In this document: piece by piece, positions 1-9,562 of the stretch
How the letters are laid out: every line of letters starts with the position of its first letter
How positions within the stretch are numbered: position 1 is the stretch's first letter
NCBI GenBank assembly: GCA_963921425.1
Contig: OY992836.1
Span: 20,687,889-20,751,888 of the forward strand
Direction: 5' to 3'
Source: Dryas octopetala
Taxonomy: Eukaryota; Streptophyta; Magnoliopsida; Rosales; Rosaceae
DNA: 64,000 nt
Notes under the pieces: model-generated
The model's input: the letters and a program-made list of their open reading frames with translations, nothing else
Databases searched by the model: none
Told to the model about the DNA's origin: nothing
Made by a program: the position numbers and the translations under genes

Positions 1-650
1 GAGGGAAGAGAGAGTGTAGAGAGAAAGAAAGGGTGATCGGGAAGAAGAAGGTGGAGGAGGTGGCCTGAGGCGGGGCTGGGGTATGCACTGGCTAGTGGGC
101 TAATGAGTTTTTTTTTTTTTTTTCCTAATTTTTTAATATTATTTGGATGAAAATATAAAAATTAAGATGTGTGAAGATCTCAATCATTAAAATAAATTAA
201 AGGACTTAGATTAGAAATCTGGTACCAGTCTGATACCAAACAATCTGGCAGAGGATCCAAGTCTGAGTATGTGAGCCTGAAGTTATGGGTTTTGGAAGTT
301 GCAGGCAGCCAGGCCTGCAGTACTACTGCTTCGGACAGTGGCCAGATGTTCCAATCTCGTAATGGATGTGGGGCCCAACCTTCCCACGTTTTGTTGGGGC
401 ACACCCAAGACTCGATTAATGTTGTCCGGCCCACCCAAAACAAAATAACCAATATAAAAGCCTTCTTTTTCACTATGGACATTCAAGACTCCAAGTATAA
501 TATTAAATTTAGACAAATATATATTTTTTTTTTAATCCAACGGAATCCAACCCTTAACTCTTAGTCTTATCTCATTTATCTTTACCACTTAGACTAACTT
601 CAAAAGCTTTAAATTTTAAAAAAATTTTTTATTGAATAATTCTATATTTA
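1..650. other. Spacer with no recognised gene
   Basis: AT-rich sequence with a purine-rich start (roughly 1-60) and homopolymer T runs. Open frames at 180-560 are short and have no family resemblance or splice-joined partners. I see nothing functional here. Confidence 0.5.
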
Positions 651-818
651 CCACATTTTTATACCATATTTTTATATCATCTTACGTGTCATTATTTTAC
701 TGGACAAAGTTTTTTTTTTTCTTTTTGGATTTTTGTTTTTATTTTTTAGTGTCCAATGCATGAATGCCATGTAAGTTGCCACATAAGGTGGTATAAAATT
801 ATAGTATAAAAATGTGGG
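651..818. repeat. MITE-like element with about 40-bp inverted ends
   Basis: The left arm (651-691, beginning CCACATTTTTATACCATA) is matched by the reverse complement of the right arm (777-818, giving CCCACATTTTTATACTATA on the opposite strand). The two arms enclose about 85 bp of T-rich DNA with no coding capacity. The size, AT richness and inverted ends fit a miniature inverted-repeat transposable element. I could not fix a clear target-site duplication, so the superfamily is open. Confidence 0.6.
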
Positions 819-1285
819 ATGTCTAACACTACTGTTTTTTATTTATCCTTATAATGAAAAAAAAAAATTCCTGCATCCCAACCCCTTTCCCAAAAATTCC
901 CAGTCTCTGGCAACTCCCTTCTACCCCAATATTGCCACTTGGCAACCCCATCTCAGCTTCCCCTAATCCCGTTGACTCTCTCTCTTTGTCTCTATTTATA
1001 ATCTTTTGCACCGGAAAAATTAGTGTAGGCGTACTACACTTTTAAAATTTGTTCTCTAAATAATGTAATAATATTTATTAATTTAGAAACACTATATATT
1101 TCATTTATTTTAACAAATAAGATATACTGATATACATATTAACATGTATTATGAGACATTATTTTTCGAGCAAGTTTTATTAGGTCTAACTGACTAAGTT
1201 GAGTGACGAATGATTTGATAAATTAAGTGAATTTAGTGAGTTATGAATGCTCTCAAATATCTTTGATGATCTCTATTTGGGTGTT

Positions 1286-3809
1286 GGGTAAATTACAATT
1301 TAATACCTCAACTTTACTTTGGATTTTAAGTTAGTACCTCCAATTCAAAAAGTTACAATTTCATGCCTCAACTTTCATTTTGTTTTAAGTTAATACCTCT
1401 GTTAGATTTTTTGTCAATCGGCCGTTATCTTTGATGACGTGGCAGAGATATGTTTGTCTTTTCACCCTAATTTTGTCCACTTAAACTCTAATTAGTCACC
1501 TAAGCTGTCACATGTAAAAAAAAACATTTTTAATATTTAAAAAAACTTTAAATCATTTAAACAAAAAAAAAATTTTTGTCAAAAACAAAAATCTTCAAAC
1601 CCACCATCTTTTTCCCCAACTTCTTAACTCTCTTTGCAACTTTCTCTCCCCGGCCAACTATCTTCCTCCCCCCTCTCCCATTTCCCCCGCCCCCAAACCC
1701 TCATCCTCCCTACTAGGGGTGGGCACGAGATGGGGGGGACGGGACTTACCTCATCCTATTCCTATTCCCATCTCATGATTTGAGTTCGGTATCGATACGG
1801 GACAAGATAAGGGTTTTGTGATTATGGTACCATCTTGTCCCGTACCAAACTGGTTCTGTACCATCCCGATCCTAGACAAAAAAATAATAAAAATTCAATT
1901 ATTCAATTTTTATTCAAACAGTGGTGCAATGCACTGGTGCGATGCGAGGGGGAGAGAGGCTGCCAGGCTGGTGCAAATGTACTGGCGCAGTGGTGTGATG
2001 CGAGGGGAGATACCGAGAGAGGCTGGTGCGACGGCGACAGAAGCTGGTACGATGGCCAGATAAGCTGGTGCGACGGCGACGGCGAGAGACAGCGACGACG
2101 AGAGACAACAACGGCTTCTGGGGTTTGCGACTGGCAGTCCCTTGCGAGTTGCGATGCGAAGTTGGGATGCGACTTACGAGGGACAGTGGCCGCTGGGAGC
2201 CTGGGAGAAGGTTGGGTTAGGTCAATTGGTTTGGATTTAGAGTTTGGGAATTGGGAGTCTGAAACTCTGAATTGATTCAATTGAAATTCAGAAATTGGGA
2301 ATTTGGGATTACTGGATTAGTGGATTAGGCATTTAGGCCATTTGGGAGTCATGGGCCTCACGGGTGTGGGTTGGGTTTTTGGGTGAAAGTTAAAAAATGA
2401 ATTGGGCTTAATGATATTTGGGCCCATTAAATTAAATAAATAAATTTAAATTAATCGGTACGGGACGAGACCATCCCGGTATTGAACCTTCAAGATCGAT
2501 CTCATCCTGTTTGAGATCGGTATAGGGTTGAAAAAAAAAAACGGGATGAGACTAAACGATACGGAATGGCATGGAACGGTATGGTTTCGGTATTTTCGGT
2601 CTTAATGTCTACCCCTAGCTACTCCCTACCCCTCCCCGCATCCATCTCCCCCCCACCTCCCTTCATCAGCCACCCCCCTCACCCTGTCCCGACCTCGTCG
2701 CACCCCCCACCTAAACCAGCATCTTCTTCACCACTCTCCCCCCACCCAGCACCACCAACCCCCTCCATGCCCTTTTCCCTCCACCCAGATGCACCAGCTC
2801 CCTCCACGCCCCTCTCCCTCAACCCAACCCAACCCAGCCCGACCCACCATTTCCCTTTTTTTTTTCTTTTTTTTTTCTCTCTCTCTCTCTCTCTCCGACG
2901 AGTTTGGCCGGTGTTTTAAGGCTAGTTGCAATGGACGATCACAGTGGACGATAGTTGCGTCGTTGGGCAGTGGAGGATTGAAGCCACGCCGGCGTTTTAA
3001 GGCCGGTTGCAGTGAAAGATCGCAGCACCGTTGGGTAGTTTCCGGCCATGTCACGGCGTCAAACTCACTGGCTTTCACCCCCTTGGCACGACGAGTCCCT
3101 TGGCACCTTCAATTTGTTCATCTGAGCTGCTACGACACCTTCTAAAGTCTGGGTTTTTTTTTTTTGTCAAGATCTGGGCATTTTGGTTTTATTCTTGAGT
3201 ATGTGAATTGGTATTGTTTTCTTGGTTTTATTCTTGGATCTCTAAAACAGGTGTTGCTGAAGATGGTCTTGTTGTGTTGCAGGCGGGTTTGGGCTGGGGA
3301 TGGCAGGGGTTGCTGGGCGAGATGGTAGGGGTTGTGGACCACTAGGCCGCCGAACAGTCAGGAATGGTTGGCGATGGAGTAGGTGTGGTTCGGGCGAGGG
3401 AAAAGGTTTTCAGCCGATGGCCAAAGAGGGGAAATGAGGTTGGTAGGTTGTGTGGCTGAAGGGGGAGGCGAACAGAGGAGGGTTAGGGGCTGCGGGGTTG
3501 CTAGGCTCTCAGCCTTCTTTTTGGTTTTTTTGTTTCTTTATTTTTTTTATTCAATTATTTTTTTATTTATATTTTTAATCATTTTAAAAGTTTAATTGGG
3601 TTTTTTATTAATTTATGTCTACCTGCCTATTTTTAAAAGTCAAGTTAATATGTCACATCAATAATTTAACGAATTTTCTAACGGTTAGACTAACAGAGGT
3701 ATCAAATTGATATGAATTCAAAGTTGAGGCATGAAATTGTAACTTTTTGAACTTGAGGTACTAACTTGAAATTCGAAGTAAAATTGAAATATTAAATTGT
3801 AATTTATCA
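1286..3809. mobile_element. Non-autonomous Mutator-like element (long TIRs)
   Basis: The ends form long inverted repeats. 1286-1445 (GGGTAAATTACAATTTAATA...) matches the reverse complement of about 3650-3809 (TGATAAATTACAATTTAATA...) over roughly 160 bp, including the shared stretches AAAAAGTTACAATTTCATGC and GATACCTCTGTTAG-like text. The flanks are TTGGGTGTT (1277-1285) and TTGGGTGCT (3810-3818), a 9-bp target duplication with one mismatch. Nine bases and long TIRs are typical of the Mutator superfamily. No transposase frame is present. The interior holds a nested element, low-complexity C-rich and CT-rich DNA, and a GC-rich part at about 2900-3500 with two related imperfect copies (about 2908-2970 and 2990-3045). 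That part could be captured host sequence (Pack-MULE), but I do not recognise its source. Confidence 0.75.
1714..2621. mobile_element. Nested hAT-like non-autonomous element
   Basis: This element lies inside the Mutator-like element. The left end TAGGGTGGGCA-like text (exactly TAGGGGTGGGCA at 1714) is mirrored at the right by TGTCTACCCCTA (about 2606-2617). The 8-bp sequence CTCCCTAC occurs at 1706-1713 and again at 2622-2629, as expected of a hAT target duplication; four bases (GCTA) separate the right TIR from the right copy. Subterminal GGTACGGGAC-type motifs are repeated near both ends (about 1790-1845 and 2457-2530), also a hAT habit. The 0.9 kb length leaves no room for a transposase. 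The frames at 1818-2280 show no family match. Confidence 0.7.
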
Positions 3810-4040
3810 TTGGGTGCTAGTGTTTAGCCAATAAGCAACTCCCACGCTTTGACCAAAAAAAAAAAAACTCCCACGCAATAGATGAAGAAAAATCAAAAGT
3901 GGAAACTTGTACCCGTCCGATCACCATACTTATAAGTGGAAACGACGCCTAAAAAGAAGGCCCCGCAGGCAAAAACCCCTTGGTCCTCTGTTGCTGGGGA
4001 CGCACTATTCAGCTTTGTGCTTTGCTTGTTTACTGAGAAA

Positions 4041-5129
4041 ATGGCTACCTTCTTTCAGAGACTGGCTAAGGCCACCCCAATCGCTTTCAACAATGCATTT
4101 GGAGGCCAATCCAAGTCCTCTAGCTTTCGCATTCCCTTTGGAGCACTCGCAGCTGTCTCTGGCGGACTCTCCTACCTCTGCTACTACTCCTCACCCGATT
4201 TGGTAAATTCTCTTGCTGGTTTTATCTGGGTTTTACTCTGATTTATCGCTGATGCAATGCATGAGGTTATGTTCGTGGCGTGCCCAATTGGGTTTCTTGA
4301 ATATTGGATTTGGTTTTGATGGTTTTCAAATATTTGAAGAAATGGGGTTTGTTTGTGATGGTTTTTTTCTTTTTGATATTCGATTCTAGTCTAGTTGATA
4401 ATAAAGCACAGGGCTCAGGTTGTGATTGTTTGTGTGCTTTTCTAAATTTAAAGAAACGGGTCTGTTGAAGCTGGTGTAATTTGTGTTTGATGAGACGGTT
4501 TCATTGCTTGTGTTGTTCTTATGGTGTACATTCATTATCAGAAGTGCCGTTATGCTTACATGATAGAGCTTTTCTGAGCAAAAATTGAAAACGAAAAAAT
4601 ACAGGGTGTAGCTATTTTGTTGGGTTAGCAGAGACCTTTTATTGCTTAGGTTTATTACTGTAAGAGTTGCCACTTACCAGTGACGTTTAGATTTCCCCTT
4701 CATTGATAGTTACTGCTCTATTGGACGGTTGTGTTCCCATTGTGTTATAATTATCATTGGAGTCTCTTTTTTCGTTATCGATAAAATGTAAAATTTTGTT
4801 TTTAAAGGCAGAAGGTTATGATATGAATATCAGGGTTGGTGGTGTGTACTTTAGCTACGTATGTTCCTTTCTAAATGACACCTGCATGTGATACATTTAC
4901 ATGCGATGTTTCACCTAACAGCTTTGAAATTCAGTTTCCTAATGAGATGAAAAGTTTTCTTTTGCTCATCTATAGCTTAATTTATATTAGCTGATCTACT
5001 AGCCATTTTATGTGACTCATGCTAGCAAGTTGTTTATCACTTGTTCTTCTGCATTGAGAACTAAGTACTCTTATGTTTCACAGGTTTATCTAGATGAAAT
5101 CAAAGAACAGGCTGGTCCAAAAGTTGGTG

Positions 5130-5189
<60 letters not shown>

Positions 5190-5488
5190 CACACACACAG
5201 AAGTTGAGCATTACAATAAGAAAGTTGGTTGGACTTTTTAAAGACTAAATATTTAGCTAAAAGGATTTTGTTTATATCAGTAACTTAGTTTTGGTTTAAA
5301 GTATTAGCAACTTATTATATGAAGCTTAATCCTGGATTGCTATATATCAAACTTTTCACCCTTATGTTGCTCATGCTAGATGCTTTTAATGTGCTTTCAG
5401 CCCTTAATCCCAATAAGTGGATTGAATTTAAGTTGCAAGACATTGCAAGGGTTAGCCACAATACTCAATTATTCAGGTATAGCTCCTA

Positions 5489-5533
<45 letters not shown>

Positions 5534-8019
5534 ATTTGTTTGCTCACTCACTCATGAGGTGAAATGGGGGGTGGATTGAAAATTAAGTTGCAATTTCTAT
5601 AACCAACTCAATCTGGTCATATGAAATCCCAACCATTAATGACTATGTTATACACATACAGTTAGATGTTTTATATTCCTAGTAACTGATTTCTTGTAGT
5701 TTTCTCTAAAAATTGGCAGATTTACGTTTGATCCTACTGCCAAGTTGGGTTTAGATGTTGCTTCATGCATCATTACGAGGTATACTCTGCTGTTTATAAG
5801 TAACTCTGCTTTGTCATGAAGTTCCTATTCATAGGAAGTGTATTACTGAATTAATTTTTCTGATGTGTTCTTGTAACTCTAGGGCTCCAATAGGACAAGA
5901 TGCTGAAGGGAAACCAAAATATGTCATACGCCCGTAAGTCTTTCTGTCCAAGTGTCAATATGCTTGATTTTAAATTCTTGGAACTTGTTTATGTTACTTT
6001 TGAGTCCTTAAATTCTATATTGTTTCTACTTGCATCTGTTTATATGAGTTCTTGATTTACTTTCCAATTTGTTGGTTGCTCTTATTTTGTCATTTGCATG
6101 AATTGTATTATTATTTGGTGGGCCTATTGATCAGGTATACTCCTATATCAGATCCAGATTCCAAGGGATACTTTGACTTGTTAATTAAGGTATGCTGTAA
6201 TAATGGTTACTTCTGCTTTGGTTCAGATTTTTGAGGATTCATCGATTTATAGATTTCAAGCTTTGTTCATTTGATTGAAACTGTGGGCAGGTGTATCCAG
6301 AAGGAAAAATGAGTCAGCATTTTGCAAGCTTGAAACCAGGCGATGTAGTTGAAGTGAAGGGGTAACTTATTCACATTGACAGGTATTAGTAGAGGATATG
6401 CTCTAAATCATTTTATAATCAGGTGTATCTGTTTCTTGCAGGCCCATTGAAAAGCTCAGATATACTCCCAACATGAAGAAACATATAGGCATGGTAAGAG
6501 CAAGTTATCTAGAATTCAATAAATAAAAAATAAAACTTACCTCTTACTTATCTCTCTTACTTTGATTGCCATGCACTTGTATCAATGATAGCTTTAGCAT
6601 CTATGCAGGAGTGGTACGTTTAAGCTTTTAATCTCAACTTGAAATTAATAGCCAGTGGCAAGTTGTTTGTTCATTAGCATTACCACTTGTCACACAAATG
6701 GTTTCTAGGTCTTCTTGCAATGTCTGTTTAATCAAAATATCTACTTTTTTGACTGCTTATAAAAATGTTCTTGCAATGTCTGTTTAATCAAAATGTCTAC
6801 TCAATTGACTCCGTATAAAAATTGAGATCATCCAAGTATAGTAAATCTGTGTGGCCACCCTGTCTGAAGTGCAATTTCATTCTTTCATCCAGATTGCAGG
6901 TGGTACGGGTATTACTCCTATGCTTCAGGTTATTGAGGCTATACTGAAAAATCCTGATGACAAGAGTCAGGTGAGCAATGAGTTATATTATTAGTCTTCA
7001 GTCACAACCACAATTTTCTTCTTCAGATATTTGGAATTCTTATGTCAATATATGGATACATATATATGTAATATTGTGCATACAAATATGTGATATTCAA
7101 TACATTGGTGCATGCATGTAGGACTGACAAAGTCTTGTGTTAATATATCCAATGTAAATAATCACTATTTTCTCCTTAACACAATCTCTTAACGCTTGAT
7201 GATGTCCTAGGTGTCGCTGCTTTATGCTAATGTCTCCCCAGATGACATACTGCTTAAACAGAAACTTGACATACTTGCAGCTAGCCACCCAAATTTAAAG
7301 GTACCATTTCTCTCTGTAAAGGTACTACTGCTGGATCACTCCAAATTGGATATTTATCTCACAAAATATGGCTTTATTTATGAAAAAAAAAAAATTCAGG
7401 TATATTACACGGTCGATAATCCAACTAAGAATTGGAGAGGAGGAAATGGTTTCATATCAAAGGACATGGCCGTTAAAGGCTTACCTGGACCTGGTGAAGA
7501 TACTCTCATCCTTGTAAGTATTATTCTGGAGAGGTGCTCATGTACTTGTCTCATATAATATAACTATTATACATTTTGAGAAATTAAAAAAATTAAAAAT
7601 TTCAGGCCAGTTTGGTATCTTTGCTGAAAACAGTTTTTTGTTTTTCTCTTTGTTATTTATGGATAAAATAAGGAAGCTAATTTCTGAAACAGTTTTTCAA
7701 TAGAATACCAAACGCCCCAAGTTCAGTTTTCTTTCAAACTCATCGACCAACCTTCATTTCAATTCGTCTTACTTGTGTAGGTATGTGGTCCCCCTGGGCT
7801 GATGAAACATATATCCGGCGACAAGGCTCAAGACTGGTCACAAGGAGAGGTAAGGAAGGCATATCCTGCTTTCTAATTGCTGTTAAGTGTTAACCCATTA
7901 CCATTTCTCCTTTTTTTCTTTGTGTTTGAACTCTCACGAGTTCCTTATTTGCTTTGTGACAGCTCACTGGCATACTTAAAGAGCTTGGATACACAGAAGA
8001 AATGGTTTACAAATTTTGA
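4041..8019 (+). CDS. NADH-cytochrome b5 reductase-like protein (mitochondrial type)
   Basis: This FAD/NADH oxidoreductase passes electrons from NADH to cytochrome b5-type acceptors. Thirteen coding exons: 4041-4202, 5084-5126, 5401-5476, 5720-5779, 5883-5933, 6135-6189, 6291-6361, 6442-6493, 6893-6970, 7211-7300, 7400-7513, 7781-7849, 7963-8019, giving 325 residues. Seen in the protein: an N-terminal Arg/Ser-rich presequence (MATFFQRLAK) plus a short hydrophobic stretch, the FAD-binding RPYTPIS motif (residues 130-136), the nucleotide-binding GGTGITP (193-199), CGPPG (286-290) and the terminal Phe usual in this family. It matches Arabidopsis At5g20080 nearly end to end as I remember it, which also fixes the start. 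Introns 2 and 3 carry long CT repeats. Confidence 0.93.
5132..5187. repeat. (CT)n microsatellite in intron 2
   Basis: About 28 CT units that begin directly after the GTGAG donor of exon 2 in the cytochrome b5 reductase-like gene, followed by a short CA run. Confidence 0.95.
5491..5533. repeat. (CT)n microsatellite in intron 3
   Basis: About 20 CT units with one interruption, starting 14 bases downstream of the exon 3 donor of the same gene. Confidence 0.93.
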
Positions 8020-8698
8020 TCAGCCAAGGCCATTTAGCTTTTGAATCAATTACTGGCTTCAAATTTTATGCAATAAGATATCTTCTTAGGGAACCATACG
8101 AACACAAAATCTTATAATCTATGATAATAAATTTGGGAACACTGAATAGGAAAATATTTTGTTATGAATTTGTGATATTGCCCAGATGAGTCGGGCTTTC
8201 ATTTGAAGTTTTATATCAATTAAGGTTTCTCTATCGTTTGATAGGCATTTACCACTTTTGCATGATGCGATGAATACATGGGTTTTGTGAAAGAGAAAAT
8301 TGGTATTTTTATGCCAACTTATTGTAGCTTGGATTACTAGATTAATTAATTCAAGTCTAATTCGACTTTCCAACCGCTTAACTCAAGTCTGACCCAATCG
8401 TAATATAAAAGATATACTCTATATTGTATGTTACTAAGAAATTAGGAAAATTTAAGCAAAAGAACTCCAAGCATTCCATTACAATTAGCATTTCATGCCT
8501 TAAGCAAACTCACCTTGTCAACCATTCCATAAAAAATCTCAAGCATATCCTTATTATTTTAAACAATTATAATTATGGATTTAAAAATTAATGCTGATAT
8601 GGCAATTACAATTATCCCACTTTAACCAATCATTCTCATCCACTACACTTCACATTTTCTTGAATCTCTATTACATAATTAGTGCGTATGATATATAG
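8020..8698. other. 3' UTR and AT-rich spacer
   Basis: The 3' end of the cytochrome b5 reductase-like transcript, with AATAAGATA/AATAAATTT-type polyadenylation context near 8072-8135, then AT-rich spacer. No coding signal seen. Confidence 0.5.
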
Positions 8699-8923
8699 TC
8701 TATATTATTAAGAGAACAATGTTTGTCAACCATCATATAGGAAATTTAAATAACATTCTATTTCTTTTTTGTTACTAATTACATCCTATTTCATTAAATA
8801 GTTCGAATAACATATTTATATAAACAAAGGTTGTTATAATAGTTACCAATTCTCTATTGTACACTGTTAACTTTATTTTTGTACCAGTTATCACATTGCA
8901 CATGCATCGCGTGTGTGATCTAG
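8699..8923 (+). mobile_element. Short non-autonomous Helitron
   Basis: The left end reads TCTATATTATTAAGAGAAC, the usual 5' end of plant Helitrons (5'-TC). The right end has a perfect 7-bp hairpin (CACATGC, loop ATC, GCGTGTG, one G-T pair) at about 8900-8916, then TGAT and the terminal CTAG at 8920-8923, followed by T. There is no target duplication and there are no terminal inverted repeats, as expected for rolling-circle elements. At 225 bp it encodes nothing. Confidence 0.8.
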
Positions 8924-9186
8924 TATGTATTTAATATAAATTTGTATGTTTTTCAAAACGAGTATCAAACTTAATTCAACTCGAGTATTAACCAATTCAA
9001 TTAGCCAATCCCCACTTTTAAAATTAAGTTCACGGTAAGTTTGAGTTCAAGCAAAGAGCATAGGATCCTTTAACCAACAAAAAAGAAAGAGCTTAGGAAT
9101 CAAGTTGGGCTTCTCATCGGGCCTAACTCTTGTGTTGTTTATTCTTGACTCATGGGCTTTGTCATTGTATTTCTGCCTGTTTTAAA

Positions 9187-9220
9187 TTTTAATTAATTAA
9201 TTAATTAATTAATTAATTAA
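9187..9220. repeat. (AATT)n repeat
   Basis: About eight AATT units between the Helitron and the zinc finger gene. Confidence 0.85.
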
Positions 9221-9562
9221 AGTGCAGGGATTTTGGATTAATTAATTATTGTTATTTTAAAGGAAAATCCAACATGAAAAATAATAAGGAAAAAAGAAGA
9301 AATAGGGGAGGAAATAGCAACACATATATAAACCCCAAAGGAGGTGTCTCTGGCACAGAGGACGCAAAATGCCATAATAAAACCCCAAACCAGAAAGCAG
9401 TCAAAGCACAACCTCTCTCTCTCTCTCTCTCACTCACTCTCTCTGTTCCGATCTGTCCGCCATCGAAAGCCAACATCCGAACAGTCATGGACGCTTCTTA
9501 ATACCAATCTGATAATTCTTTTCAAATTCTCCAAGCATTTTCTTTCTGTTTTTCATTTTGAA

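Noticed and set aside
1818-2280. Overlapping frames on both strands
   Set aside because: They lie inside the hAT-like element, are GC-rich low-complexity text rich in Arg, Trp and Ser, and match no transposase.
2566-3145. Pro/Ser-rich and mixed frames
   Set aside because: They are translations of C-rich and CT-repeat DNA inside the Mutator-like element.
3936-4040. N-terminal extension of the cytochrome b5 reductase-like protein by 35 residues
   Set aside because: The frame is open, but its first codon is GTG and no ATG occurs upstream; the family starts at MATFF (4041).
9344-9562. Upstream in-frame extension of the CCCH protein
   Set aside because: It starts at GTG and runs through the CT-rich leader; family proteins start at MEEDLL.
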